A stretch of 64,000 nt of DNA, taken from NCBI GenBank assembly GCA_018000995.1, contig JAGNIU010000012.1, positions 1 through 64,000 of the forward strand. Reading direction: 5' to 3'. Shown in pieces: positions 52,572 through 62,127 of the stretch. A program made the position numbers and the translations under genes. This stretch comes from Bacteroidia bacterium (GTDB lineage Bacteria; Bacteroidota; Bacteroidia; B-17B0; Aurantibacillaceae). Each line of letters starts with the position of its first letter. The stretch's first letter is position 1. The notes beneath the pieces were generated by a model, which was not told where the DNA came from, did no database searches, and saw only the letters and a list, made by a program, of their open reading frames with translations.

Positions 52572-53881
52572 CGCAGAATCAGAAGTCGGTTCGCGTCCAG
52601 CTTAATAAAAATAAAAAGGAGAATCGTAAAACTCCACAAAGAAGAACCACCGTAACTGAAAAATGGTAGCGGAATTCCAATTACCGGCATTAAGCCGATC
52701 GTCATTCCGATATTTATGCACACATGAAAAAATAAAACTGATGCCACTCCGTAACCATAAATTCGGCTAAAAGGAGAGCGTTGCCGTTCCGATAAAAATA
52801 TAACGCGCAATATTAAAAACAACTCCAATAAAACTACTACTGTGCTTCCAAAAAAGCCCCACTCTTCACCAACCGTACAAAAAATAAAATCTGTATCCTG
52901 CTCAGGAACAAAATTATATTTGGTTTGCGTGCCCTGCAAATAACCCTTACCTGCCCAACCGCCCGAACCAATAGCAATCTTCGACTGATCAACATTATAT
53001 GCTTCATTTTTCTTATCTACTTCGCCTGTGCCTAACAGAACATCTATACGTACTTTCTGGTGCGGTTCTAAATGTTCATAAACTTTTTTTGTGCCTAATA
53101 CCATGCCGCTTGCCATTGCTAAGATCAATCCGGCCCAAATAAAATTTCGCGTAGTGCGCTTTACAAATAAAAACGAAGCAGCGGTGATACATCCCAATAC
53201 GATTATTAAAGTTGAAATGTGCGCCACCACTAATGACAAAATGAAAAGGATCACAGCCAGCAATCCAAACAATAAAAAATTTATTGATAATCCTTCGCGG
53301 TAAAGAACTATGATCAGCGATACAAATACAATTGCTAATCCTGTTTCATCCTGTAACACTTTAATAATTATAAGAGGAGCGGCAAGAAATAGAACTGCAA
53401 TTAAAGTATTCTTATAATTTTTAAAGAGATCTTTCAGTCGCAAACGATAGCGACTCACGATAACAAGATTTTCGTTACTTAAAAATTTTGCAAGGGCGAG
53501 ACAAGTTGCAAATTTCATGAACTCAGCAGGCTGAATTCCAAATCCCCCAACCCCGAACCATGAGCGACTGCCTTTGATCTCTCTTCCAAAATAAGGAACT
53601 AACAAACAAAGCAACAATACAATTCCGTAGAACCAATAGGCAAACACAGTATAAAAACCGGCATCAATCAATAAAATTGAAAATGCTATTAAGGCCGCTG
53701 TTCCTATCCATATTAATTGCTTACCATATTTTTGTGTGGTGTCAAAAATATTCTGGTGCTCTTCGTTATAAACCGCTGCGTAAATATTAAGCCAACCCAT
53801 GAATACCAAGAGAGCGTAAGTGAGGACCGTTATCTTGTCGACACCATAGAATAAACTATTTTCACTTTGCCTTAATGCCAT
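52568..53881 (-). CDS. rodA: Rod-shape peptidoglycan polymerase RodA
   Basis: A 437-residue SEDS glycosyltransferase with about ten spans. Family segments: GIQPAEFMKFATCLALAKFLS, QDETGLAIVFVSLIIVLYR, YLQGTQTKYNFVPEQDTDFIFCTVGEEWGF, and PVIGIPLPFFSYGGSSLW. It polymerises glycan chains with PBP2 in the elongasome. The start overlaps the mrdA stop by one base. Longer than E. coli RodA (370), mainly through extra membrane segments in the middle. Confidence 0.93.
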   Translation of the reverse strand: MALRQSENSLFYGVDKITVLTYALLVFMGWLNIYAAVYNEEHQNIFDTTQKYGKQLIWIGTAALIAFSILLIDAGFYTVFAYWFYGIVLLLCLLVPYFGREIKGSRSWFGVGGFGIQPAEFMKFATCLALAKFLSNENLVIVSRYRLRLKDLFKNYKNTLIAVLFLAAPLIIIKVLQDETGLAIVFVSLIIVLYREGLSINFLLFGLLAVILFILSLVVAHISTLIIVLGCITAASFLFVKRTTRNFIWAGLILAMASGMVLGTKKVYEHLEPHQKVRIDVLLGTGEVDKKNEAYNVDQSKIAIGSGGWAGKGYLQGTQTKYNFVPEQDTDFIFCTVGEEWGFFGSTVVVLLELFLILRVIFLSERQRSPFSRIYGYGVASVLFFHVCINIGMTIGLMPVIGIPLPFFSYGGSSLWSFTILLFIFIKLDANRLLILR

Positions 53882-55740
53882 TAGTGGAATTCGGTTGTTA
53901 TTAAATTCTTGCCTCTAATTAAGTCAACAGCTTCCATTCTCTTTTCCAATTCAGGTCGCGTAATTTTTCCCGTTAAATATTTTTCTATCATCAAACTTAC
54001 GATTGGTGCAGTCCAGGTTCCACCGAAACCTGCGTTCTCAATAATACCTGCTATTACAATCTTAGGATTATCGCGCGGAGCAAATGCCATAAATACAGCA
54101 TGTGATTTTCCGTGCGGATTTTCGGCAGTTCCTGTTTTTCCACAAGCCGTATAACCGGGGATGCGGGATGCGTATGCAGTACCGCCGGGCTCAAAACATT
54201 TTTGCATCCCATCAATCACATTGATATAATATTCTTCTTTCTGAACCGCCACATAATGTTTCTCAGTATACTTTTTATCAATTGTCTTTTCTGCACCAAC
54301 TCCTCTTACACAATGCGGAACATAATAATATCCTTTATTCGCAATTGTAGCCACAACGTTTGCCATCTGTAAAGGAACAAGTGTAAGTTCGGCCTGACCA
54401 ATGCCTAATGATACAATTGTATTTCCAAACCATCTTCCTTTCCCAAATACTTTATCATAATACTTTGCAGAGGGAACGTTCCCGGGAGCATCATACGGAA
54501 GGTCTGTTCCTAAATGTGTGCCCGGACCAAATGTCATAACCTTTTCACGCCAGTTATTAAAACCATCAACATATTTTGGAAATTTACTTTGACTTGTAAT
54601 ATCATGAAAAGCATAACTGAAATAAGAGTTACAAGATTGAGCGATCGCGTTCACAAGATCTAAAGTATGACGGCCGTGACATTTTGGTTTATTTCCCATT
54701 GGAGGATAACCTCCGCTGCAATGGTACATGGTGTTGCGCGTAATTACTCCTTCATCTTGTCCAACCAAGGCATCAATCAATTTAAATGTAGATCCCGGAG
54801 GATACATCGCTTGTAATGCACGATTGAATAATGGCAAAGTTGAATCATTTCTTAGCACAGGATAATTTTTAGATCTTTCCTTTACACCCACAAATAAATT
54901 AGGATCATAGCTTGGAGCTGAAATGATGGCGAGAATTTCTCCTGTTGATGGTTCAATAGCTACTAGCGCGCCTATTTTTCCTTTCATTAATCGCTCACCG
55001 TATTCCTGCAAATCCATATCAAGTGTGGAGTATAACGATTTCCCGGCAACGGCTGCGGTATCCCATTGTCCTTCCATGAAACTTCCAACTTCTTTGTTGT
55101 GTACGTCTTTAAGAATTTTTCTTTTCCCTTTTATTCCTCGTAAAGCTTCTTCATAACCACGTTCCATTCCGGTAATACCAATGTAATCTCCGTCTTTGTA
55201 GTAAGGATTTTTCTTTGTCACATCTCCGTTCACCTCTCCAACATATCCTAATAGATGCGCTGCAATTGGTTTAGGATATTTTCTTACACTACGTACCTGC
55301 ACATAAAAACCTTTGAAGAGATACATTTTCTCTTGTAAAGTAGCGTAACGCTGCGAGGTCATTTGCTTCTCGAATATACTTTCCTTGCGGGGAGAATTAG
55401 GCGCTTGGCATGCTTTCTTTATCCGCTTAAGAAATTCTGCTTTTGTTATTTCAAGTGTTTGACATAAGGCTACGGTATCGCATCCTTTCACAAGTCTTGG
55501 CGTTACCATTAAATCGTAAGAAGGTTCGTTCTTCACTAAATATTTTCCGTTTCTGTCGTAAACAACTCCTCGCTGAGGATAATCTACACGAACTTCAATG
55601 GCTTGTTGTTGAGCTTTTATTGTATAGCTTTCATCAATAATCTGGATGTAAAATAAACGGAAGATGTAAACCAAAATAATAAGCACGAAGAATCCTCCGA
55701 TAATAAATTTTCTGTCGCCTAAATGAGCATTGTTGTTCAT
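53881..55740 (-). CDS. mrdA: Penicillin-binding protein 2
   Basis: A 619-residue class B transpeptidase: one N-terminal span (IIGGFFVLIILVYIFRLFYIQ), the PBP dimerisation domain (VDYPQRGVVYDRNGKYLV), and the transpeptidase domain with PGSTFK (Ser317), SCNSY (SxN) and CGKTGTAE (KTG). It cross-links wall peptides in the elongation complex with RodA and MreBCD. Translationally coupled to both neighbours by one-base overlaps. Confidence 0.95.
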   Translation of the reverse strand: MNNNAHLGDRKFIIGGFFVLIILVYIFRLFYIQIIDESYTIKAQQQAIEVRVDYPQRGVVYDRNGKYLVKNEPSYDLMVTPRLVKGCDTVALCQTLEITKAEFLKRIKKACQAPNSPRKESIFEKQMTSQRYATLQEKMYLFKGFYVQVRSVRKYPKPIAAHLLGYVGEVNGDVTKKNPYYKDGDYIGITGMERGYEEALRGIKGKRKILKDVHNKEVGSFMEGQWDTAAVAGKSLYSTLDMDLQEYGERLMKGKIGALVAIEPSTGEILAIISAPSYDPNLFVGVKERSKNYPVLRNDSTLPLFNRALQAMYPPGSTFKLIDALVGQDEGVITRNTMYHCSGGYPPMGNKPKCHGRHTLDLVNAIAQSCNSYFSYAFHDITSQSKFPKYVDGFNNWREKVMTFGPGTHLGTDLPYDAPGNVPSAKYYDKVFGKGRWFGNTIVSLGIGQAELTLVPLQMANVVATIANKGYYYVPHCVRGVGAEKTIDKKYTEKHYVAVQKEEYYINVIDGMQKCFEPGGTAYASRIPGYTACGKTGTAENPHGKSHAVFMAFAPRDNPKIVIAGIIENAGFGGTWTAPIVSLMIEKYLTGKITRPELEKRMEAVDLIRGKNLITTEFH

Positions 55741-56258
55741 TATCTCCTCCGTGTAGTTTTATAAAACAAAAACTGGATAACGTACACAAAAGCAAATGTG
55801 CCGATTGAACTTAGTATAACACGACCTAGTGTAGAAAAAAATTCACTCCATCTGAAAATTTCCAAATAGAAAAAAAACAAGTGATGAATGAAAATTAAAA
55901 CACCGGCGTACGTTGTAAACCATGCGCCTCCCATATCATCAATGTTTGGTTCTAAGCCTGCTTCATAACCATCACGTGGGGCAATAAATTTTAAAAGATA
56001 GTATCTGGAAAATGCCATCAATGTGCAAGCGGCCGCATGCATTCCTGCGGTGTCGTAAAATACATCCACTGTTAATCCCACTAAAAAAGAAAAGCCCAGC
56101 AACATTACTTTAGGCATATCAAAAGGAAACAATAAAATAATTAGAACATAAGGCAACAAAATAATGTAACTGCCCAAATGTATGTTCTGAACAATTAACA
56201 CTTGCATTAAAACAAGAATTATAAAACGGCCTATGTTGTTTATTAAACTACTTGTCAT
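55740..56258 (-). CDS. mreD: Rod-shape-determining protein MreD
   Basis: A 172-residue membrane protein with about five spans (IIGRF-type start, VLIVQNIHLGSYIILLPYVLIILLFPFDMPKVMLLGFSFLVGLTVDVFYDTAGMHAAACTLMAFSRYYLL). The NIHLGSYI..LPYVLII and GLTVDVFYDTAG.HA segments are the MreD hallmarks in this phylum. It overlaps mreC by 11 bases and mrdA by one. Confidence 0.88.
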   Translation of the reverse strand: MTSSLINNIGRFIILVLMQVLIVQNIHLGSYIILLPYVLIILLFPFDMPKVMLLGFSFLVGLTVDVFYDTAGMHAAACTLMAFSRYYLLKFIAPRDGYEAGLEPNIDDMGGAWFTTYAGVLIFIHHLFFFYLEIFRWSEFFSTLGRVILSSIGTFAFVYVIQFLFYKTTRRR

Positions 56259-57087
56259 TTTGAATCTGCGTAGCCGCTTCTAAAGAATCGCGCTCCACTT
56301 TAAATTTATTTTTAATTACGAATAAGTAATTCAGTTTTTTGAAGTCTGTAGTTAGTTTTACTTTAACCGTTAAAAAAGGTTCGCCTGAACGTTGCTCGTA
56401 ACTATCAACCGTTCCCACTTTGATCCCTTCAGGAAAAATGCCGGATTGTTCACTGGTCTCAACAATATCTCCTTTTTTTATTTTGGTGTGAACCGGAATA
56501 TCTTTTAGCTGACAATACTGATAATCTTTCCCGTCCCAAATCAGTGGACCATACGTTCCATCGTTCTTCAATTGACAATTCACAATATTATCTTTATGCA
56601 ATAAACTCATTACCGTAGCAAAGTTAGCCGACACATCTGTTACTCTTCCAACAACGCCATCACTATTTACTACAGCCATATGACGAGTGATGCCTTGATT
56701 AGCGCCAATGTTTATGGTGATGTAATTGTTTCTTCGATTAATAGAAGAGTTAACCGCTTTTGCGCTCACGTAAGTATACTGTTGTTTATAGAGCGTGTCT
56801 TTTTTTGTGTACTGACCAAGAGGCACCGCCATGTACCCCGACCGAAGCATGTTATATAACCTTGCGTTTTCTTCAGCCAATCTTTTATTTTCATCCTTCA
56901 ACAATAAATATTCGCGCACACTTGCCGCTGTTTGGTAAACGTTAGCTGAAATTTTATTAGAAGAATTAAAAATACTGGAACCTTGATAACCATCGTTGCG
57001 ATACATTAAGTAAAAGCAAACGAACTCCATAAATAAAAAAAGGAAAATAAAATTATGGCGGTATATGAAGGCTAAAAGAGATCTCAC
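56248..57087 (-). CDS. mreC: Rod-shape-determining protein MreC
   Basis: A 279-residue protein: N-terminal membrane span, a coiled coil (YLLLKDENKRLAEENARLYNMLR) and the periplasmic beta-sandwich region with NNYITINIGANQGITRHMAVVNSDGVVGRV and KKGDIVETSEQSGIFPEGIKVGTV. It bridges MreB to PBP2/RodA. It overlaps mreD by 11 bases. Confidence 0.93.
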   Translation of the reverse strand: MRSLLAFIYRHNFIFLFLFMEFVCFYLMYRNDGYQGSSIFNSSNKISANVYQTAASVREYLLLKDENKRLAEENARLYNMLRSGYMAVPLGQYTKKDTLYKQQYTYVSAKAVNSSINRRNNYITINIGANQGITRHMAVVNSDGVVGRVTDVSANFATVMSLLHKDNIVNCQLKNDGTYGPLIWDGKDYQYCQLKDIPVHTKIKKGDIVETSEQSGIFPEGIKVGTVDSYEQRSGEPFLTVKVKLTTDFKKLNYLFVIKNKFKVERDSLEAATQIQNDK

Positions 57088-57169
57088 GCTGTAAAATATT
57101 AAATCACAATTTTTCAGTATGAAAAACCGCGTTTGCTTGTTCTATAAAACTACAATGTAAGCGCTGTGT

Positions 57170-58192
57170 TTACTTAATGAGGAAAGGGAATTTATCAACA
57201 TTTTTGAGTGCAATTCCTGTACCACGAGCAACCGCTCTAAGTGGGTCTTCACAAACGTGAACCGGTAATTTTGTTTTCAAAGAAATACGCTTATCTAAAC
57301 CACGTAACAACGAACCGCCACCAGCCATAAAGATACCTTTACGGTAAATATCGGCAGCTAATTCCGGAGGCGTCATCTCTAAGGCATTTAAAATCGCTTC
57401 TTCAATTTTAGAGATAGATTTATCTAAACAATGTGCTATTTCAACGTAACTGATATAAACTTCTTTGGGAATACCACTCATTAGATCTCTCCCTTGTACA
57501 GCGAAATCTGCCGGAGGATTTTCAATCTCCGTCATAGCGGCACCTACTTCAATTTTCACTCTTTCTGCGCTACGCTCACCAATTAAAATGTTGTGTTGAC
57601 GACGCATGTATTCTTCAATATTCGCATTGAAATCATCACCTGCAATTCGGGTTGATTTATCACAAACGATACCGCCTAAGGCGATAACGGCAATTTCAGA
57701 AGTACCACCACCGATATCGATGATCATATTTCCCATTGGCTCTTCAACGTCAATTCCCATACCGATAGCCGCAGCCATTGGTTCGTGAATCATATAAACT
57801 TCTTTTGCGCCTGCGTGTTCAGCACTATCTCGAACCGCACGTTTCTCTACCTCTGTAATACCTGAAGGAATACAAATAACCATTTTTAAGGATGGTTTAA
57901 AAAAACGATTTCCCGGGTTAATCATTTTGATCATTCCCTTAATCATTTCTTCAGCTGCCTGAAAATCGGCAATTACTCCATCTCGTAACGGACGAATAGT
58001 TTTAATGTTTTCGTGTGTTTTCCCGTGCATCATTTGCGCTGCACGCCCAACGGCAATGACCTTACCGTTAGTTCTGTCAACCGCAACTATACTAGGTTCG
58101 TCAACAACAACTTTGTCGTTCGAAATAATAATTGTGTTAGCTGTTCCTAAGTCAATTGCTATATCCTGTGTTAAAAAGTCAAATAATCCCAT
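57170..58192 (-). CDS. mreB: Rod-shape-determining protein MreB
   Basis: A 340-residue bacterial actin: phosphate loop IAIDLGTANTII, MVICIPSGITEVEKRAV, IDIGGGTSEIAVIALGGIV and the C-terminal GIFMAGGGSLLRGLDKRI. It forms membrane filaments that position the wall-elongation machinery. It is the first gene of the shape cluster; the gap to mreC is 82 bases with no promoter that I can see. Confidence 0.96.
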   Translation of the reverse strand: MGLFDFLTQDIAIDLGTANTIIISNDKVVVDEPSIVAVDRTNGKVIAVGRAAQMMHGKTHENIKTIRPLRDGVIADFQAAEEMIKGMIKMINPGNRFFKPSLKMVICIPSGITEVEKRAVRDSAEHAGAKEVYMIHEPMAAAIGMGIDVEEPMGNMIIDIGGGTSEIAVIALGGIVCDKSTRIAGDDFNANIEEYMRRQHNILIGERSAERVKIEVGAAMTEIENPPADFAVQGRDLMSGIPKEVYISYVEIAHCLDKSISKIEEAILNALEMTPPELAADIYRKGIFMAGGGSLLRGLDKRISLKTKLPVHVCEDPLRAVARGTGIALKNVDKFPFLIK

Positions 58193-58261
58193 AGTGGTGT
58201 TTCTAAAATTACTGTTTATTTATACGTGATAAACCTCGTATAGTTATTAATTTACCATTTT

Positions 58262-59788
58262 TTAATGTTTGAAGTGTCGTGTACCTGTAAACACCATACT
58301 CAATCCGTTTGCTTCGCAATAAGCAATACTGTCCTTGTCTTTTATAGAGCCGCCGGGCTGAACTACTGCTGTAATCCCAACTTTATGAGCTATCTCTACA
58401 CAATCCGGAAAAGGGAAAAATGCATCGCTTGCCATAACGGCCCCTTTCAAGTCGAAGCCAAAGCTCAAAGCCTTGTTGATGGCTTGTTTCAGAGCATCTA
58501 CCCTTGAGGTTTGGCCAGTGCCACTCGCTAACAACTGACCGTTTTTTGCAAAGACAATGGTGTTGGATTTGGTATGTTTCACCAGCTTATTCGCGAACAA
58601 TAAATCTGCAACCTCACTTGCCGTAGGAACCTTGGTGGTAGCGGGTTTCAGGTCGGTAGCGACTTCTGTTTTTAAGTCTTTATCTTGTTCTATTACCCCG
58701 TTTAATAAGGTTCTGAAATTCTTATCGGCTAAGGCTACTTTTTTCTGAACTAGGATAATTCTATTCGGTTTTGATTTTAAAATTTCAACTGCCTTTTCGC
58801 TGTATGATGGAGCAATAACTACCTCGCAAAACAACTTGTTTACCTCAGCGGCTGTCTCTTCATCAATTTCTTTATTTGCTATTAAAATCCCTCCGAAAGC
58901 CGAAACAGGATCTCCTGCTAAAGCATCCAAATACGCTTGTTTTATGGTTGGGCGACTCGCTACTCCGCAAGCATTGTTATGTTTTAAGATGGCGAAAGTC
59001 GGTTCTGTAAAATCTGCAATCAGGTTTACTGCGGCATCAACATCTAAAAGGTTATTGTAAGAAAGTTCTTTTCCTGCTAGTTTATCAAACATTGCGTCTA
59101 AGTCGCCATAGAAAACTCCTTTTTGGTGAGGGTTTTCGCCGTAACGTAAAACCTGCGCGGTTTGTATGCTTTGTTTGAATTGCGGAATGTTTTCGGTTTG
59201 ATTGAAATAATTGAAGATAGCTGAATCGTAATGTGAACTCGTTGCAAAAGCTTTTGCAGCGAATGTTTTTCTGTCAGCGATATCCGAAAAACCATTTTTA
59301 CTCTCTAATAAATCTAACAAAGGTTTGTAATCGTGACGGGAAGAAACAATTACTACATCGTTAAAGTTTTTTGCAGCAGCGCGAATCAAAGAAATTCCGC
59401 CAATGTCAATTTTCTCAATGATATCTTGCTCTGATGCGCCTTTACCAACTGTTTCTTCGAACGGATAAAGATCAACAATTACTAAATCTATATTGGGAAT
59501 ATCGTGTTGTTCCATTTGAGCGACATCACTTTTCAATTCTCTTCTTCCAAGAATACCACCAAAAATTTTTGGGTGTAAAGTTTTAACTCGTCCGCCTAAA
59601 ATTTCAGGGAAAGAGGTTAATGACTCCACTGCTTTTACAGGGACTTTTAAATTTTCGATAAAAGTTTGAGTACCGCCGGTGCTGTAAATTGTTACACCTA
59701 AGTCGTTCAATTTTTTAATTACAGGTTCAAGGTTATCCTTATAAAAAACCGAAATAAGGGCGCTGTTTATTTTCTTCAATTCGCTCAT
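58262..59788 (-). CDS. purH: Bifunctional AICAR formyltransferase/IMP cyclohydrolase
   Basis: A 508-residue enzyme of the last two steps of IMP synthesis. IMP cyclohydrolase domain N-terminal (ALISVFYKDNLEPVIKKLNDLGVTIYSTGGTQTF, GRVKTLHPKIFGGIL); AICAR transformylase C-terminal (RYGENPHQKGVFYG, KHNNACGVASR, MASDAFFPFPDCVE). The start MSELKK at 59788 is preferred; a TTG six codons upstream lies within the -7 promoter region (TATCTTTG on the minus strand). A gap of 69 bases separates it from mreB. Confidence 0.96.
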   Translation of the reverse strand: MSELKKINSALISVFYKDNLEPVIKKLNDLGVTIYSTGGTQTFIENLKVPVKAVESLTSFPEILGGRVKTLHPKIFGGILGRRELKSDVAQMEQHDIPNIDLVIVDLYPFEETVGKGASEQDIIEKIDIGGISLIRAAAKNFNDVVIVSSRHDYKPLLDLLESKNGFSDIADRKTFAAKAFATSSHYDSAIFNYFNQTENIPQFKQSIQTAQVLRYGENPHQKGVFYGDLDAMFDKLAGKELSYNNLLDVDAAVNLIADFTEPTFAILKHNNACGVASRPTIKQAYLDALAGDPVSAFGGILIANKEIDEETAAEVNKLFCEVVIAPSYSEKAVEILKSKPNRIILVQKKVALADKNFRTLLNGVIEQDKDLKTEVATDLKPATTKVPTASEVADLLFANKLVKHTKSNTIVFAKNGQLLASGTGQTSRVDALKQAINKALSFGFDLKGAVMASDAFFPFPDCVEIAHKVGITAVVQPGGSIKDKDSIAYCEANGLSMVFTGTRHFKH

Positions 59789-59887
59789 AAATAATACAAA
59801 GAGCAAAGATAGGATAAGACCCCACTTTTGAGGGGGATGTTGAAAAAATGTAAAAATTAGAAGGCAGAACCCAACGTTATCGGTTAC

Positions 59888-60343
59888 CTATTTATACCCG
59901 TTTTTAATATAGCTTTCCAAATCAATTTTAATGGTTGGCAAATACTTTTCTACCATTAAATTTTGTACTCCCTTGCTAATTTCGGGGCTTTTCTCAAGAT
60001 ATTTCTTTCCGACAGCAGAGCTGTAAAATTTTACCAGTTCCTTTAGTTCATCGTCAGTGTAGATTTTTTTGAACAATGGGACTAAATCATTTTCTACCAT
60101 TGCCTTAAGAATATTTCTCATATTGCCCAAGGCGTAATTCATAAATTTTACATAATTTGAATCAAGCTCATTTTTATATGTGGTTAAAGCAATCTGTTTG
60201 AAATAATTTTGATAATTATCAATCATCTTATTGACTGTATTCTCGGAGTAAAGAGTTTTAACCAATAAAGTCGCGTCGTCCTGAGACTTAACCGTCAAAT
60301 TAAAAACGAAAATTGTTATCAAAGAGAAAATAATCTTGTTCAT
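59888..60343 (-). CDS. DUF2059 exported protein
   Basis: A 151-residue protein with signal sequence MNKIIFSLITIFVFNLTVKSQ and a helical domain of the DUF2059 type (YTDDELKELVKFYSSAVGKKYLEKSPEISKGVQ). Function unknown; exported. It stands alone between purH and the dioxygenase gene. Confidence 0.8.
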   Translation of the reverse strand: MNKIIFSLITIFVFNLTVKSQDDATLLVKTLYSENTVNKMIDNYQNYFKQIALTTYKNELDSNYVKFMNYALGNMRNILKAMVENDLVPLFKKIYTDDELKELVKFYSSAVGKKYLEKSPEISKGVQNLMVEKYLPTIKIDLESYIKNGYK

Positions 60344-60375
60344 TATTTATGGATAAAAATCGTTAAGTCCAAGAT

Positions 60376-60897
60376 TTAAGCAATAACCGGAGGCGGTTCC
60401 ATTACGTGATTGCAGCTTTTACAAGTTCTTAAATCCTTAGAATTATAGAACTTTGTAAATACCGACTGGAACTGGGTAGCAATATCCGTCAATGTAAAAT
60501 ACTCTTCGTAAAGCTTAGTGTTACACTTTTCACAGAACCACATTAAACCGTCTTTTTCCCCTTCACGGCGGCGGCGTTCCATTACTAAACCGATGGTATT
60601 GTCGAAACGTTTTGGGTTATGAGGGACTTTTGGAGGCAACAAGAAAATATCACCTTCATTAATAGGAACATCAACCGCTTTTCCGTTTTCCTGAATCTGA
60701 ACAACAACGTTACCTTGTAATTGGTAAAAGAACTCTTCACTCTCATTAAAGTGATAATCCTTGCGGGAGTTTGGTCCGCCTACTACCATTACAATAAATT
60801 CTGTATCCTTATAAACTACCTTGTTATTAACGGGTGGCTTAAGTAAGTGACGATTTTCATCGATCCACTTTTTGAAATTGAACGGACGTGTTACCAT
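60376..60897 (-). CDS. nbaC: 3-hydroxyanthranilate 3,4-dioxygenase
   Basis: A 173-residue cupin enzyme opening the ring of 3-hydroxyanthranilate, the last oxygenase of the kynurenine route to NAD or of tryptophan breakdown. Iron ligands are visible in DYHFNESEEFFYQLQG (His and Glu) and in PPKVPHNPKRF (His). The C-terminal rubredoxin-like zinc site has both CxxC pairs (CEKC and CKSC). The length matches bacterial enzymes. No other kynurenine gene lies in the window. Confidence 0.93.
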   Translation of the reverse strand: MVTRPFNFKKWIDENRHLLKPPVNNKVVYKDTEFIVMVVGGPNSRKDYHFNESEEFFYQLQGNVVVQIQENGKAVDVPINEGDIFLLPPKVPHNPKRFDNTIGLVMERRRREGEKDGLMWFCEKCNTKLYEEYFTLTDIATQFQSVFTKFYNSKDLRTCKSCNHVMEPPPVIA

Positions 60898-60934
60898 AGG
60901 ATGAAGTTAAAGGTAAAAAGTTAAAAGTCAAATT

Positions 60935-61924
60935 TTAAACCAGTTTGTTTTTCATCAAATACTCGGCAATTTGAACGGCATTTGTTGCCGCTCCCTTGCG
61001 TAAGTTATCGGCCACTACCCATAAGTTTAGGGTTTTGGGTTGCGATTCATCGCGACGGATACGTCCTACGAAAACTTCATCCTTATTGTGGGCGTTCATT
61101 GGCATGGGGTAAATTTGATTGGCGATGTCGTCTTGCAAAATAACTCCCTCCGTATTTTTCATCATTTCAAAAATGTCCTTTATATCAAAGTCATTCTCGA
61201 ATTCAATATTCACGCTTTCGCTATGTCCACCCATTACCGGAATGCGAACTGTGGTAGCCGTTAAACCAATGGAATTATCACCCATAATTTTTTTGGTTTC
61301 GTTTACCATTTTCATTTCTTCTTTGGTATAACCATTATCAGTAAACACGTCAATTTGGGGAATTACGTTTAGGTCGATTGGGTATTTATAGGCCATTTCG
61401 CCTTTAGTTCCTGCGCGCTCGTTGTTTAATTGAGCAACTGCTTTTACGCCAGTTCCAGTTACAGATTGGTAAGTTGAAACAACAACACGTTTGATTTTAT
61501 ATTTTTTATGAAGCGGATTTAAAACCACCACCATCTGAATAGTAGAACAATTTGGGTTTGCAATTACTTTATCAGCTTTAGTTAAAACATTTGCGTTTAC
61601 TTCAGGAACTATTAATTTTTTTGTCGGGTCCATTCTCCATGCTGAAGAATTATCAATTACAATAATTCCGGCCTCAGCAAATTTTGGCGCCCACTCTAAA
61701 GAAGTGCTGCCTCCTGCCGAAAATAAAGCGATGGCTGGTTTAGCATCAATAGCTTGTTGCATGGAATGTACTTTGTGTTTCTTTCCCTTGAACTCTAATT
61801 CTTTTCCAACAGAGCGTTCAGAGGCAACGGGAATTAATTCTGTTACAGGAAAATTTCTTTCCTCTAATACTTTTAACATTACGGTGCCTACTAATCCTGT
61901 GGCACCAACTACTGCAACTTTCAT
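60935..61924 (-). CDS. asd: Aspartate-semialdehyde dehydrogenase
   Basis: A 329-residue enzyme reducing aspartyl phosphate to aspartate semialdehyde, the branch point to lysine/diaminopimelate, threonine, isoleucine and methionine. NADP loop GATGLVGTVML, active-site NPNCSTIQ (Cys126), and the catalytic His in MGGHSESVN. The leader on this strand (61925-62058) carries a candidate attenuator, suggesting control by an end-product amino acid. Confidence 0.96.
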   Translation of the reverse strand: MKVAVVGATGLVGTVMLKVLEERNFPVTELIPVASERSVGKELEFKGKKHKVHSMQQAIDAKPAIALFSAGGSTSLEWAPKFAEAGIIVIDNSSAWRMDPTKKLIVPEVNANVLTKADKVIANPNCSTIQMVVVLNPLHKKYKIKRVVVSTYQSVTGTGVKAVAQLNNERAGTKGEMAYKYPIDLNVIPQIDVFTDNGYTKEEMKMVNETKKIMGDNSIGLTATTVRIPVMGGHSESVNIEFENDFDIKDIFEMMKNTEGVILQDDIANQIYPMPMNAHNKDEVFVGRIRRDESQPKTLNLWVVADNLRKGAATNAVQIAEYLMKNKLV

Positions 61925-61945
61925 ATTTACTTATTTAATTATAAA

Positions 61946-61977
61946 ACAAAAAAGCCTCTCCGGTTCAGGAAAGGCTT
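61946..61977 (-). terminator. Attenuator terminator in the asd leader
   Basis: On the minus strand AAGCCTTTCC (61977-61968) pairs with GGAGAGGCTT (61961-61952, one G-T pair), loop TGAACC, then TTTTTTG. It lies between the leader peptide and the asd start, so it would stop asd transcription unless the alternative pairing with the upstream GGAGAGGC (62013-62006) forms. Confidence 0.75.
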
Positions 61978-62013
61978 GCTATTATTTTCATAATAAAACA
62001 TTCGCGCCTCTCC

Positions 62014-62058
62014 TTAACGGAAAAGTTTCTTAGAGTGTTTTATCTTTTTAGTTATCAT
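62014..62058 (-). CDS. Putative Lys-rich leader peptide of asd
   Basis: A 14-codon frame from ATG to TAA encodes MITKKIKHSKKLFR: five lysines, one threonine and two isoleucines, all products of the aspartate pathway started by asd. Its stop codon directly abuts GGAGAGGC, the first of two copies that can pair with the same downstream GCCTTTCC. The order leader peptide - antiterminator strand - terminator is that of a ribosome-mediated attenuator. A -7-like element, GATATTTG on the minus strand, lies just upstream. Confidence 0.55.
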   Translation of the reverse strand: MITKKIKHSKKLFR

Positions 62059-62115
62059 TTACGCCAGCAAATATCATAAGTTTTTAATCAATTCCAAAAA
62101 TTATTTAATTAACAC

Positions 62116-62123
62116 TACCTTCA
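62116..62123 (+). promoter_or_regulatory. -7 promoter element of the EamA gene
   Basis: TACCTTCA, close to TAnnTTTG, ends five bases before the GTG start at 62128, predicting a leaderless transcript. Confidence 0.4.
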
Positions 62124-62127
62124 CAAG

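Noticed and set aside
61939-62001. 20-codon frame after an AAGGAG-like sequence in the asd leader
   Set aside because: It runs through the terminator stem and its tail follows the T-run; Shine-Dalgarno use is rare in this phylum. The Lys-rich frame upstream explains the layout better.
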